From NCBI RefSeq assembly GCF_001939115.1, contig NZ_MQTZ01000044.1, forward strand, positions 1-64,000: 64,000 nucleotides of DNA, given 5' to 3'. Below, in pieces: positions 40,863-51,002 of the stretch (within the stretch, counting starts at the first letter, position 1; the number at the start of each line of letters is the position of its first letter). Source of the stretch: Leptolyngbya sp. 'hensonii' (GTDB lineage: Bacteria > Cyanobacteriota > Cyanobacteriia > GCF-001939115). The notes under the pieces were generated by a model. That model made no database searches, was not told the origin of the DNA, and worked only from the letters and a program-made list of their open reading frames with translations. The translations under genes were made by a program, and so were the position numbers.

Positions 40863-42806
40863 ATGACAACCAATAGCTATGATGCCAGTCAGATTCAGGT
40901 TCTTGAGGGGATTCAACATGTCCGAACCCGTCCCGGTATGTACATTGGTAGTACCGGCCCTCGGGGACTTCATCATTTAGTTTATGAGGTTGTCGATAAC
41001 TCTGTCGATGAAGCTCTGGCTGGTTACTGTAAGCAGATTCAGATCAGTCTGAACCCGGATGGGTCTGCCACCATCACGGATGATGGGCGTGGAATTCCAA
41101 CTGGGATTCATCCCCAAACCGGTAAATCGGCCCTGGAGACTGTAATGACGGTACTCGGAGCCGGAGGTAAGTTTGGCGGGGGTGGCTACAAGGTTTCCGG
41201 TGGTTTGCATGGGGTTGGGATCTCAGTGGTCAATGCCCTGTCGGAGTGGGTTGAAGTGAAGGTCTGGCGGGAACAGCATGTTCATACGCAGCGTTATGAG
41301 CTGGGTGTGCCCGTCACCACGCTCCAGGTTGCGCCTTGGCCGGAGCCTCGGACTGGAACATCGGTCACCTTCAAGCCCGATGCCAATATTTTTACAACCA
41401 CAACCGAATTTGATTACTTGATCCTGTCCAATCGTTTTCGGGAACTGGCTTATCTTAATGCCGGGGTTCAGATTGCGTTTACAGATAACCGCCTGGAGTT
41501 GCTCAAAAGTGAGGAGCCCAAGACTGAAACCTATTACTATGAGGGCGGCATCCGCGAATATGTTGCCTATATGAACCGGGATAAACAGCCTTTGCATGAG
41601 GAGCTGATCTATGTCCAGGGAGAGCGCAACACTGTGACGGTGGAGGTGGCTCTGCAGTGGTGTGTCGATGCCTATACGGACAATGTCCTGGGTTTTGCCA
41701 ACAACATCCGCACTGTAGACGGGGGCACGCACCTGGAAGGGTTAAAGGCGGTGTTGACCCGCACCATGAATGCGATCGCCCGGAAACGAAACAAGCTGAA
41801 GGAAAATGACCCCAACCTGGCTGGAGAAAATATCCGGGAAGGGTTGACCTGCGTAATTTCGGTGAAGGTTCCCAACCCGGAATTTGAGGGTCAGACCAAA
41901 ACGAAGCTGGGAAACCCGGAAGTGCGGGGAATCGTGGATTCCCTGGTGGGCGAGATCCTGACAGAATATCTAGAATTCCGGCCTGCTGTGGGGGATGCCA
42001 TCCTGGAAAAGGCGATCCAGGCGTTTAATGCGGCGGAAGCGGCCCGTCGAGCCAGAGAGCTGGTCCGTCGTAAATCGGTGCTAGAGTCTTCTACCCTGCC
42101 GGGTAAACTGGCGGACTGTGCCTCTCGTGATCCCAGTGAATCAGAGATCTTCATCGTGGAAGGTGACAGCGCCGGTGGGAGTGCCAAGCAAGGCAGAGAC
42201 CGTCGGTTCCAGGCGATTTTGCCCCTGCGGGGTAAAATCCTCAATATTGAGAAGACGGATGATGCCAAAATCTACAAGAACAATGAAATTCAGGCTTTAA
42301 TTACGGCCTTGGGACTGGGCATTAAAGGGGATGAGTTTGATGCCTCTCAGTTGCGCTATCATCGCATTTGCCTGATGACCGATGCAGATGTGGATGGAGC
42401 CCACATTCGGACCCTCTTGCTGACCTTTTTCTACCGGTATCAGCGATCTCTGATTGAGCAGGGGTATGTCTACATTGCCTGTCCGCCACTCTACAAGGTG
42501 GAACGAGGTCGTAACCACTATTACTGCTATAGCGATCGGGAATTGACCACCTTGATTGAGCGAGAGTTTCCCCAGAATGCCAACTACACTGTCCAACGGT
42601 TCAAAGGACTGGGAGAAATGATGCCGACGCAGCTCTGGGAAACCACGATGAATCCGGAAAGTCGGACGCTCAAGCAGGTGGAGATCGAGGATGCCGCTGA
42701 AGCCGATCGGATTTTCACCATTTTGATGGGCGATCGGGTGGCTCCCCGGCGGGAGTTCATTGAAACCTATGGTCCCAAGTTAAACCTGGCCGATTTGGAT
42801 ATTTAA
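40863..42806 (+). CDS. gyrB: DNA gyrase subunit B
   Basis: 647 residues. GHKL ATPase domain ([60 protein letters not shown]), transducer domain, and TOPRIM domain with [15 protein letters not shown] and the metal-binding [20 protein letters not shown]-terminal end [13 protein letters not shown] is standard. No intein or insertion. Introduces negative supercoils with GyrA; its own promoter lies in the gap shared with miaA. Confidence 0.97.
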   Translation: MTTNSYDASQIQVLEGIQHVRTRPGMYIGSTGPRGLHHLVYEVVDNSVDEALAGYCKQIQISLNPDGSATITDDGRGIPTGIHPQTGKSALETVMTVLGAGGKFGGGGYKVSGGLHGVGISVVNALSEWVEVKVWREQHVHTQRYELGVPVTTLQVAPWPEPRTGTSVTFKPDANIFTTTTEFDYLILSNRFRELAYLNAGVQIAFTDNRLELLKSEEPKTETYYYEGGIREYVAYMNRDKQPLHEELIYVQGERNTVTVEVALQWCVDAYTDNVLGFANNIRTVDGGTHLEGLKAVLTRTMNAIARKRNKLKENDPNLAGENIREGLTCVISVKVPNPEFEGQTKTKLGNPEVRGIVDSLVGEILTEYLEFRPAVGDAILEKAIQAFNAAEAARRARELVRRKSVLESSTLPGKLADCASRDPSESEIFIVEGDSAGGSAKQGRDRRFQAILPLRGKILNIEKTDDAKIYKNNEIQALITALGLGIKGDEFDASQLRYHRICLMTDADVDGAHIRTLLLTFFYRYQRSLIEQGYVYIACPPLYKVERGRNHYYCYSDRELTTLIEREFPQNANYTVQRFKGLGEMMPTQLWETTMNPESRTLKQVEIEDAAEADRIFTILMGDRVAPRREFIETYGPKLNLADLDI

Positions 42807-42836
42807 GTCTGCTTAAGAGGGGCAGGCATTGCCTAC

Positions 42837-43376
42837 CTACCTGGGTGCTTTGTGCCAACCGGCTGCGATCGCTTCTGCCTCTGTGCAGAACCATTTCTCT
42901 CCCTTAGCTAGATCAATGGTTGTGGAGTTGTAATCCTCCATGCCTGGAAGATGATAAACCTTATTCTGAGTTTCCACTGAGATATTGCCTTTGATCGTGC
43001 AATTTGGTTTTGTCAGGGTTGAAATTGGAGAGCGAAATCGACTGCCTTGAAGTTCCATGACCACAAGGGCAATCGCAAGGAGACCTCCCATGCTGATCGC
43101 AATTTCTGCTAATCTACTTTGCCGGGGTTTCCGTTTGCTGGGGGCAGGTTGCGCTGGAACTCCTGAGATCGAGGCATGAACAGCTCGAACCTTACCATCT
43201 GCTTCCATCTTCAGCTCATATAGGATGGTGTCTCCGACCTGTGGGCGACGACTGCTCCCCTTGAGGGCACTGATGTGCAGAAAAACGTCTTTACCTCCGG
43301 TTTCCGGTTTGATGAAGCCAAATCCCTTGCCATCTTTCCAGTTTGACAGTTGACCTTTTTGCAAAATAGGTTTCAT
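42837..43376 (-). CDS. cold-shock domain protein with membrane helix and sunset-type C-terminal domain
   Basis: 179 residues in three parts. Residues 5-70 are a cold-shock domain with both RNP motifs (DGKGFGFIKPE and DVFLHISAL). Residues about 92-110 are one membrane helix (AIAISMGGLLAIALVVMEL). Residues 127-177 contain CTIKGNI, YHLPGMEDY and GEKWFCTEAEAIAAGWHKA, the pattern of the 'sunset' calcium/cysteine domain found in exported nuclease-associated proteins. The order predicts a cytoplasmic RNA-binding head and an exported tail. Convergent with gyrB, stops 30 bases apart. Confidence 0.85.
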   Translation of the reverse strand: MKPILQKGQLSNWKDGKGFGFIKPETGGKDVFLHISALKGSSRRPQVGDTILYELKMEADGKVRAVHASISGVPAQPAPSKRKPRQSRLAEIAISMGGLLAIALVVMELQGSRFRSPISTLTKPNCTIKGNISVETQNKVYHLPGMEDYNSTTIDLAKGEKWFCTEAEAIAAGWHKAPR

Positions 43377-43450
43377 TATGCGAAAGTCCCATCGCCCTAT
43401 GTCTGTTATCTAACAATCAGTTTGCTGTAATGGTGCTGTCAGGTTGTTAT

Positions 43451-46264
43451 CTAAATCTTTAACAGCTTCCGCCAATCTTCAACAGCCTGAGGGGACCACA
43501 TCCAGTTTTTTTGTAAAACCTCCGGACGAAAGCCGGTAGGCTGTTCTTTTAGTACACTATCCCGCATACTGAGTGACTCAGAAGTCTGGCCAGACTTTAA
43601 GAAAACTAGAGCCAGACCGGAATTGGCCATCAAGATGTCCTCACGCCTGAATGTCTTCGGCTTGACGGCATCTTTTTGCTCTTCAATCAGGTAGGAGGCA
43701 CTAAACCAGACCTGTTGAGCGCGGTTCAGATCGCCCAGAGCGTAGCAGACAAACCCCAGCGCATTCAGGTAGGCCAGAGAATTGGGGTCCTTTTTAACTG
43801 CTGCTTCAAAGAAAGGCTTGGCCTGATGCAGGCTGTACTGTTTCCGATCGGCCCGTACCGACTGAACCACCAACCTGCCCCGGAGAAACTGAATCGCCGC
43901 CTGGTCTGCTTGGGCGGGTCTGGCCTGAGCCAGAACTGCCTCCGCCTCATCTAGGGCATTCCGATCGAGGAGCTGCTCGACAATGCGCTGCCCCAGGGCC
44001 GTTTGCCCCTGCTGGAGCGCTGCCTTCCCCTGTTCTGCCAGGGTGGCATTGTTGGTTGCAGGACGGGATGGGTTGGGGGATGGTTTTTTCGACTGCTGAG
44101 GTGATGGAGAAGAGGGCTTGGACCAGAGTTGCATCGCCTGGGGTAGGAGTTTGACCCCAGCCAGTAGGGCAATAGTAATCCCCATTCCTGCCAACAGGGG
44201 CCAGAGGATAGCCCAGAGTCGGGCCTGACCATTGCCCGTAGGATAGGCAGCAGGAACAGAACTCAGCCGGGATTCCAATCGGGGGCGGCTGTAAACAGAT
44301 GCTCCTGAGGCCCCAACCGTATCCCCAGGTAGTAACCCATTTGAGCTGCTCTGGGCCTGATGGGTCAGGGTTGTCGGAAGCTGCATTTGCTGGGTCACCA
44401 CCGATCGCCAGACCACGATCGGAACAAACGGAACTTTGAGAAAATCCCGGACCTGCCATTGGAAACTGTTAAAAGTGCCCAGTTCCAGATCGGCGGGCGC
44501 ATAGACCGGTGACGTAGCTTGCTGACGGTAAAGGGGATTTTCGGGAATTTCTAAGGCCAGGAAGTTGCTGGTCTGTAATTCCAGGCCACCAGGAAGCAGG
44601 CTCTCCAGATTGGAAGCCTGGACGATCGGACTCTCTTCGTTGTCTTCAACTTCCAGCTCAGATTGGGATAGACGCTGGATTAACTCCCCGACAGAAGGTC
44701 GCTCTGCTTCCAGTTCGGGGTCATCCTGGTAGTTCAGGTTAGCCACCAGATCGAGGTAGTCCCGATCTCCGTTTAGGGGAGGATTCCCGGATTGAGGCAT
44801 CACCCGTATGGGTTGAGTCACCGTGGTTTCACTGGCAGGCTGGGCCTGCCGGGGCAGATCTTTTGGTGGGGGAAAACTAACCTCTAGAGGCTGGGCCTGA
44901 CCTGGCCGATCGTCCGCTGGATGCTCCCACAACTGAGCTGGAGTTCGGTTGGTGGGGGTAGCCAGGGGTGGGGGTGTTGTGGGGTTGGGGGCGACGATCG
45001 AACTGCTGGTACCGTTGAGGGGAGACACAACAGGTGGAGTCTCAACCAGAGGTGCATCCTGATCTCCATGGGGAGCCAGATAGCCATCAAAGTCTGGATG
45101 CATATACAGGATCGGCAAAGCCCAGTAAAGCTGTTGCGATCCGTAGGCGGAAACTAACCCCTGTCTAGCCCGACTGAGGCTCAGGTCTACCGGATAGCCC
45201 TGACGCAGATTTCGATAAAACAGGCGGGTCAGGGTGAGGGCGACCTCATCCGGGATGCGTTCTGCCATCGCCAGGACAGCAGGAATGCCTCGCCGCACCA
45301 GTGCTTCTGCCAGACTTCGCTCACACAACTCTTCGGTCAGGCTAACTGCGGCGGTGTAGGCTCCCCGGCAGGAATTAAAGACCACCATGCGAATGCCATT
45401 GTTAACCAGTAACCCGGCCAGGTCATCGCCACTCAGGGTTTCACTCAGACCAGTGCGTCGATTGACTAGGTAAAGGTTCCCCCCGGCTGCGGCCAGATTA
45501 CTGTGGCCTGCGTAATGGAGAACATGATAGTGGCCCTGCTCCAGGGCCTGAGTCAATTGTTGCCGATCGGGCTGCTCCAGCAAAGTCAGCTGAATTTGGG
45601 GAGTTTTCGCAGCAGGCCGACCGTTAGAAAGATTGACTTGTTGTAACTCCTGCTGCAGGTGTAGAACTTCCTGCTTCAGCTCCAGATTCTCCTGATCGGT
45701 GGGTGCGGCGATGACCACCAGAATATTCAACTGGGGAATCTGACTCCAGGGCTGGCCTCCCCGCAGCAGAGTTTTGCTCTGCATCTGCAGGGGTAGCACC
45801 ATAGAAGTAACAGTGGGTTGATAGCGTGAGAACACAATATCGGTGCCGGTTGCGATCGACCGATTTTCCGCATGAAGCACTTCCCAGGGCAGGCGGGGCA
45901 GGCGATCGCCCTTCAACCCCAAGCGCAACCGCAGCGTTTCCCGACAGTGATGGGCAATTCCCCTTGCCGTGGTCCAACTGTCACGAATTGTTCCTTGAAA
46001 CAAAACGTTATAAAATTGCTGTCCCAGGTCCACCAGATTCGACGATCGCTCACCGGCGGACTGCCCGCCCTGCAGAATATTCATCAGGGGGTCATTCATC
46101 AACTGTCTGGCCTGATTTAGCCAAGTCTCCACCGGCCATCTGACTTGCTCTTCGGCCAATGGCACTCCCGGTGCGACCCGCTCAGTCCGCACCAAATATT
46201 CGTCGCTCCCAACTGGAGTTATAGAAAGATAAAACTCCTGAACCACTGCCTCAGGATCTCCCAC
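43451..46264 (-). CDS. CHAT-domain (caspase-like) membrane protein with C-terminal TPRs
   Basis: 937 residues. The first 400 form a CHAT domain, a caspase-fold cysteine protease family: catalytic His254 in HVLHYAGHSNLA and Cys299 in MVVFNSCRGAYTA, with the typical GIPAVLAMAERIPDEVAL and FYRNLRQGYPVDLSLSRAR after it. 400-680 is Pro-rich and probably disordered, 683-704 is one membrane helix, and about 740-900 is helical with TPR-like repeats (HQAKPFFEAAVKKDPNSLAY). CHAT proteins act in prokaryotic immunity and programmed cell death, but many cyanobacterial ones are uncharacterised. The order CHAT-TM-TPR suggests a membrane-tethered protease with a partner-binding arm. It follows the cold-shock gene on the same strand by 74 bases. 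Confidence 0.88.
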   Translation of the reverse strand: MGDPEAVVQEFYLSITPVGSDEYLVRTERVAPGVPLAEEQVRWPVETWLNQARQLMNDPLMNILQGGQSAGERSSNLVDLGQQFYNVLFQGTIRDSWTTARGIAHHCRETLRLRLGLKGDRLPRLPWEVLHAENRSIATGTDIVFSRYQPTVTSMVLPLQMQSKTLLRGGQPWSQIPQLNILVVIAAPTDQENLELKQEVLHLQQELQQVNLSNGRPAAKTPQIQLTLLEQPDRQQLTQALEQGHYHVLHYAGHSNLAAAGGNLYLVNRRTGLSETLSGDDLAGLLVNNGIRMVVFNSCRGAYTAAVSLTEELCERSLAEALVRRGIPAVLAMAERIPDEVALTLTRLFYRNLRQGYPVDLSLSRARQGLVSAYGSQQLYWALPILYMHPDFDGYLAPHGDQDAPLVETPPVVSPLNGTSSSIVAPNPTTPPPLATPTNRTPAQLWEHPADDRPGQAQPLEVSFPPPKDLPRQAQPASETTVTQPIRVMPQSGNPPLNGDRDYLDLVANLNYQDDPELEAERPSVGELIQRLSQSELEVEDNEESPIVQASNLESLLPGGLELQTSNFLALEIPENPLYRQQATSPVYAPADLELGTFNSFQWQVRDFLKVPFVPIVVWRSVVTQQMQLPTTLTHQAQSSSNGLLPGDTVGASGASVYSRPRLESRLSSVPAAYPTGNGQARLWAILWPLLAGMGITIALLAGVKLLPQAMQLWSKPSSPSPQQSKKPSPNPSRPATNNATLAEQGKAALQQGQTALGQRIVEQLLDRNALDEAEAVLAQARPAQADQAAIQFLRGRLVVQSVRADRKQYSLHQAKPFFEAAVKKDPNSLAYLNALGFVCYALGDLNRAQQVWFSASYLIEEQKDAVKPKTFRREDILMANSGLALVFLKSGQTSESLSMRDSVLKEQPTGFRPEVLQKNWMWSPQAVEDWRKLLKI

Positions 46265-46511
46265 CCTTTATCTCAGTTTCAGCTCGTTTGATCATGAGGA
46301 TCTCACTTAATTAATTTGATCCTGATCCTGAAGTCTTTGTTCCACCGGCTGCAGAGCTTTTAAACATTCAGGACAATAACTTCATGAGCGTCAAGAGACT
46401 TAGATCAATCATACACGGGTCTAACTTTTCGTTCCATCAGTAGCCCCTGACTCAATTCGTTGCGCTATCCTGGGGTTGTCATCAATGGGTCATTTCTTCC
46501 CTGATACTGCT

Positions 46512-47618
46512 ATGGAAACCTTTGCCTATCTCTGCCATGCTGCGCTTCGTGATCAAGCTGACCCCCTTCCGGTGCAAGATAGTGATGCCAGGGCCTCAGT
46601 CGCGGGCTCTCCATGGATGGAATTGCGCTGGCTGCCCCTAGCCCTTGCTTTGATCCTGCTGGTTTCAGTTGAGCAAGCCCTGGCCCTCCGTAAAGGGGAC
46701 AAGGGGCCGGAGGTGCGATCGCTCCAGACCAGCCTCAAGCAGCAGGGATATCTGGTTGGTCCTGTGGATGGTCAGTATGGTTCTGGGACAGAACAAGCTG
46801 TGCGTCAGTTCCAGGCCGCAAAGGGGCTGAAAGCAGATGGGATCGCCGGGAAAGCCACCCTGGCGGCCCTGGGCCAAGTTGCTCAGGGGGGGCCTGTACT
46901 TGACGATGCTGGGGATGGTCAGACCCTGCGACGTGGTTCCAAGGGGCAGGCTGTGATGGTTCTGCAGGATCGGCTGCGGGAAGCAGGTTACTACAAAGGA
47001 CCGGTGAATGGGAGTTATGGGCCGCAAACCGAGGCTGCGGTAAGGCAATTGCAGCAGGTGAATGGGTTAACGCCGGACGGTGTGTATGGCCCGAAAACAG
47101 CCCAGGCTTTGCAGCAAGGTAAGAGTCAATCGACCTCATCGGGGTCAGCAACAGGCTCCATGACCTCTACGGGGAAGACCATCGTGCTCCGACTGGGCAG
47201 CCGGGGGGTAGAAGTTTCGACGTTGCAGGAGCGGTTGAAAACTGCTGGAGCTTATGAGGGTAGCATTACCGGCATCTATGATGCTGCAACAGAAGCGGCT
47301 GTGAAGCGTTTTCAGGCAGATAGTAACCTCCCGGTAGATGGTATTGCAGGTATCAAGACGCAACGAGCATTGCAGTTATTCGCCACAGGTAGTGCCAGTT
47401 CTAAAGCCGTGGATGAATCTGTGGCAGAGCCAACTGCTCCTGCGATCGAGGACTCAGGCAATCCATCCGTGCTCAAATTACAGCAACGCCTGCAAGAGCG
47501 GGGGTTCAATCCCGGCCCTTTGGATGGCAAAATGGGGCCAAAAACCAATGCAGCGATTCAATCTGCCCAACGAGCGTTAGGTCTGCCTGAAGAAGATATT
47601 CGGAATGGTAATTTCTGA
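46512..47618 (+). CDS. exported protein with four peptidoglycan-binding domains
   Basis: 368 residues from ATG 46512 (METFAYLCHAALRDQ); that N terminus is a recurring cyanobacterial start for this family, so ATG 46476 is rejected. A hydrophobic segment (LPLALALILLVSVEQALA) precedes four peptidoglycan-binding_1 domains, each with a 'G..G..V..LQ..L...G......G.YG..T..AV..FQ' pattern, e.g. KGPEVRSLQTSLKQQGYLVG, GQAVMVLQDRLREAGYYKG, GVEVSTLQERLKTAGAYEG and NPSVLKLQQRLQERGFNPG. A cell-wall-bound protein with no visible catalytic domain. Divergent from the CHAT gene. Confidence 0.88.
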   Translation: METFAYLCHAALRDQADPLPVQDSDARASVAGSPWMELRWLPLALALILLVSVEQALALRKGDKGPEVRSLQTSLKQQGYLVGPVDGQYGSGTEQAVRQFQAAKGLKADGIAGKATLAALGQVAQGGPVLDDAGDGQTLRRGSKGQAVMVLQDRLREAGYYKGPVNGSYGPQTEAAVRQLQQVNGLTPDGVYGPKTAQALQQGKSQSTSSGSATGSMTSTGKTIVLRLGSRGVEVSTLQERLKTAGAYEGSITGIYDAATEAAVKRFQADSNLPVDGIAGIKTQRALQLFATGSASSKAVDESVAEPTAPAIEDSGNPSVLKLQQRLQERGFNPGPLDGKMGPKTNAAIQSAQRALGLPEEDIRNGNF

Positions 47619-47673
47619 GGAGTATGTGGAGTGCAGCGCCTATTTTTAAGGTTGAGTCAGGCGTCGATAGTCT

Positions 47674-49173
47674 CTAGCCTGCTCTGGCGATCGGTTCGGC
47701 TGTAATCGGTTCGGCTGTAATCGGTTCTCGGCTGTTCCGCTGGGTGAATTCTACTAACCAGTCTTTCAGCCGCTGCATGGCCCGACAGTCATCCTCGTTG
47801 TATTGAATAATGGCTTCCAGGGAAGCTCGATCGCCCTGCTCCAGCCACTCGGTATACCAGCAAATGGCCAGGGCTCCATTGGCATTCGGATCGCGCCAGT
47901 CGAACCCTAGCCAGCGGGCGATCGGTTTGAGCGCATAACTTTCCACGGGAAGAATAACAGTTTGGGTAACCCATTCGTGCAAGTCAATGAAGCGAGACAC
48001 CAGGGGTTCAATCAGGCTAGAGGGGGTATTGTAAAGCTTCCCCAAACGCTCAACTGTTTGGACTTCGTAGGGGCAGAAGTGGAAGATGGGGGCGTTGGGA
48101 TAGCGCCAGACCAGTTCCAGAAACTGCTGCCAGGCAATGATTTCTGCATCAGGCTGTTCTGCCAGTAGGGAATAGAAGGTTTCGGTTCCCGTTTGCCGAT
48201 CAACGACCAGAACCCCATGCAGGTAGGCCAGATTGAGTTCGGGCTCTGCCTCAATATCGAAATAGAGTTCTATATCAGCGGTAGGTAACTCCTGGAGTGA
48301 GGATAAAAGCCCCGTTTCTCGAAGAATCGCTCGATTTTGGAGCGTAGACTGAGCTTGTAAAACGAGCTTCTGTGCCACTTCTGGATTAAATCCCGGTAAA
48401 TTAGCCAGCCCGTCGGAACTACGGTAGGCCAGAGATTCAACAGTGGTGAGATTTTGGGCCTGGAGCTGGATGTAGCGGCTGGCAGTCACCCCCGGCAATA
48501 GGGAGAGATGTTGTTGCGACTGGGCAATGTCATAACAGTGACTGTACCAGTGGCAGAGGCTGCAGCGATTCCGAGCGATGAATACTTCTGGCGCTTCGGG
48601 TTGATTTAAAGTCTGGATGCAGTCCTGCAGAATTTTTTCCATGTCTGGCAGGATTTTCCACAGATCGACCTCATAGGCTCCCTTTTCTCGCAGGAGCAGC
48701 CAGCTATGCTCAGGCCAGGCTTCCTGGACGGCGGCCAGAACTTTCACATTAAAGGCCGCAACGATCTGATACTCTAGCTTGGGGCGTTTGCCTAACTTAA
48801 TTTCGGTAGGGACATATAGCCAATCTCCAAATTGAGATTGACCGGAGTGTTTGACCAGCAAATCGGGCCGACTCAAAAGCGTGACCTCCTCTGAGATCTG
48901 AGTCAGCAGCACTCCCCGGTTAATACAATCTACCCCCTGCTGCATCAGGTCTAAAGTGGCTGCCATCCCCCCCTGCCAGTCATTTTCAGCAAAGGTGGGT
49001 TGTTGCCACGATCGATCGCGCAGGCTCGATCTACGATGGGTGGCGCTATCCTGGATCAACTTGAGTAGATAAGCGCTGGGCGGATCCCGCTGGCTGAGGT
49101 CGCCAAACGTATCGAGGTACGCTCGACGACTACACCGCTGAAAGTAGAGCAAAAGTTCGGCTGTCAGAAACAT
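47674..49173 (-). CDS. TM0106-family RecB-like nuclease
   Basis: 499 residues. Resembles the TM0106 family: an N-terminal RecB/PD-(D/E)XK-like nuclease region (FLTAELLLYFQRCSRRAYLD; GDWLYVPTEIKLGKRPKLEY), a cysteine-rich patch suggesting an Fe-S cluster (RNRCSLCHWYSHC), helix-hairpin-like ATVESLAYRSSDGLANLPGF, and a C-terminal RNase H/DEDD-like domain (LYFDIEAEPELNLAYLHGVL, ending in NEDDCRAMQRLKDWLVEF). The last residues, EPITAEPITAEPIARAG, come from a 15-bp tandem repeat at 47689-47734, probably recent slippage. Function in the family is unproven; DNA repair is likely. Confidence 0.85.
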   Translation of the reverse strand: MFLTAELLLYFQRCSRRAYLDTFGDLSQRDPPSAYLLKLIQDSATHRRSSLRDRSWQQPTFAENDWQGGMAATLDLMQQGVDCINRGVLLTQISEEVTLLSRPDLLVKHSGQSQFGDWLYVPTEIKLGKRPKLEYQIVAAFNVKVLAAVQEAWPEHSWLLLREKGAYEVDLWKILPDMEKILQDCIQTLNQPEAPEVFIARNRCSLCHWYSHCYDIAQSQQHLSLLPGVTASRYIQLQAQNLTTVESLAYRSSDGLANLPGFNPEVAQKLVLQAQSTLQNRAILRETGLLSSLQELPTADIELYFDIEAEPELNLAYLHGVLVVDRQTGTETFYSLLAEQPDAEIIAWQQFLELVWRYPNAPIFHFCPYEVQTVERLGKLYNTPSSLIEPLVSRFIDLHEWVTQTVILPVESYALKPIARWLGFDWRDPNANGALAICWYTEWLEQGDRASLEAIIQYNEDDCRAMQRLKDWLVEFTQRNSREPITAEPITAEPIARAG

Positions 49174-49280
49174 GCCTCCAAACTAGCAGGAAATTGGCCA
49201 CGCTGCAGCTATTCTGGTAAACTTGATGGCTCTGACGCCCCTTCGCTAAAATATGGGGAGGAGCTTCTGAGGCACGCATA

Positions 49281-49649
49281 ATGCTTCAGTATGATTCGTT
49301 ACAAGATAACCCACTGTTATGCTTGCCCCAGGTTGAAGACCGACCAGAGACAGATAGTCTGCCTGGGGATAACGAGTTACAAGTTATTATCCCGACCGGA
49401 TTATGGGCAATCCTATCTCTGGTGTGGGCCGACCCGTCCAAGTGGTTTTTTGGCATCAATATCGGACTTCACGCTGCTCCAACAGAGCCAGCGATCGGCC
49501 CAGACGGGTTACTGAGCCTCGGTGTAAAGCGGTGTAAGCGGGAGAGTCCGACTGATCCAAACGGTGAACGGGGTCGCTAAGAACGCCAACTGCGGGAGGA
49601 CCTGCTGAAAAACTTAAAAGTTCGGGGAATTCACCTAGAAACTTTGTGA
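49281..49649 (+). pseudogene. decayed Uma2-family (DUF820) endonuclease-like gene
   Basis: The N terminus reads YDSLQDNPLLCLPQVEDRPE and WFFGINIG, as in Uma2/DUF820 proteins, then PAIGPDGLLSLGV. After that the central catalytic region is missing, an in-frame TAA sits at 49578, and the same frame continues with ERQLREDLLKNLKVRGIHLE to a final stop at 49647, which resembles the coiled tail of these proteins. So an internal deletion of roughly half the gene plus a nonsense codon; both ends remain in frame. Confidence 0.7.
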
Positions 49650-49778
49650 GAACAGAATCATGATCCTTGCCTCCTTGTGGGTTATCTATGTCCGAACCCT
49701 ATCAACGACGAATTGTACTAAGCTGTCCTGATGCCTCATGAAGTCTTGAAATCAAAATATTAAGGATCTGAAGCATTC

Positions 49779-50966
49779 GTGACTATCGGCATCAACCATC
49801 TGGAGCAATACCGTCAGCAGTTTCCAGCCCTGGCGAACAAGACTTATTTCAACTACGGAGGGCAGGGACCGATGCCCTGGGTGGCCCTGGAAGCGATTCG
49901 AGAGGCCCATGAGCAGATTCAGAGCCGGGGTCCCTTCACCGGGGCAACGAATGAGTGGCTGAACCAGGAGACCGTTCAGACCCGTCAGACGATCGCCACC
50001 GAGCTGACTGTTCCAACCGATACCATCACCCTGACCGAGAATGTCTCGATCGGTTGCAATATTATCCTCTGGGGGATCGACTGGAATGCCGGGGATCATA
50101 TTCTTCTGACGGACTGTGAACATCCCAGTGTGGTGGCCACTGTCCAAGAAATCCAGAACCGGGTGTTTGTGGAGGTGTCGGTCTGTCCCTTGCGGGATGC
50201 CGTGGACCGAGAAGACCCGATCGCCATCATTCGGGAGTACTTGCAGCCTAATACCCGTCTGGTTTGCCTCAGCCATGTCCTCTGGAATACGGGTCAGGTG
50301 CTTCCCCTAACCGAGATTGTGACGGCTTGCCATAGTGTAAATGCCCTGGTGCTGGTGGATGCAGCCCAATCGGTTGGCCTGCTACCGCTCGATTTGACAG
50401 CAACTAAAGTGGACTTCTATGCCTTCACCGGTCACAAGTGGTGGTGCGGTCCAGCAGGCTTGGGAGGGCTGTATGTGCGTCCAGACCGATTGGAGACTCT
50501 CAGGCCCACCTTCATGGGTTGGCGTGGCATTACCTCGACCCCTATGGGGGACCCCATGGGCTGGCAACGGGGTGGGGTCCGGTTTGAGGTCGCCACCTCA
50601 GACTATGCCCTGTATGCTGGCCTGCGGGCGGCGATCGCCGTCCATCAGTCCTGGGGCTCAGCTCAGGACCGGTATCAGCGCATCCTCGCTCTCAGCCGAT
50701 ATCTCTGGCAACAACTGCGGCAGAGTCCAGGGATAACTTGTCTGCGCCAGCACCCCCCTGACTCTGGGCTGATCTCCTTCCAACTGGCTGGTTATGAACA
50801 AAAACCCTATGGCCAGCTCCATAACCAGGTGGTGAAATGGCTGGAATCCGAAACTTTAATGGTGAGAACCCTGCGTAATCCAGATTGCATTCGTGCCTGT
50901 GTCCACTACTTCACAACCGAGGCTGAAATCGATCGACTAGTGGCAGCCTTGTCTGCTCACCGTTGA
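49779..50966 (+). CDS. class V PLP-dependent lyase, C-DES/cysteine desulfurase-like
   Basis: 395 residues starting at GTG 49779. NYGGQGPMPWVALEAI near the N terminus and GPFTGATNEWLNQET match the cyanobacterial L-cysteine/cystine C-S lyase (C-DES) group, close to NifS-like desulfurases. The PLP lysine is in YAFTGHKWWCGPAGLGGLY, and LVDAAQSVGLLPLDL holds the cofactor Asp. The catalytic cysteine loop of true IscS/SufS enzymes is not recognisable, which favours the C-DES type, releasing cysteine persulfide/sulfide from cystine. Followed after 36 bases by a glycosyltransferase-like gene. A further enzyme of sulfur metabolism in the window. Confidence 0.87.
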   Translation: MTIGINHLEQYRQQFPALANKTYFNYGGQGPMPWVALEAIREAHEQIQSRGPFTGATNEWLNQETVQTRQTIATELTVPTDTITLTENVSIGCNIILWGIDWNAGDHILLTDCEHPSVVATVQEIQNRVFVEVSVCPLRDAVDREDPIAIIREYLQPNTRLVCLSHVLWNTGQVLPLTEIVTACHSVNALVLVDAAQSVGLLPLDLTATKVDFYAFTGHKWWCGPAGLGGLYVRPDRLETLRPTFMGWRGITSTPMGDPMGWQRGGVRFEVATSDYALYAGLRAAIAVHQSWGSAQDRYQRILALSRYLWQQLRQSPGITCLRQHPPDSGLISFQLAGYEQKPYGQLHNQVVKWLESETLMVRTLRNPDCIRACVHYFTTEAEIDRLVAALSAHR

Positions 50967-51002
50967 TAATTTAGTTGATCACCCACCCATCCCCGATCGC
51001 CA

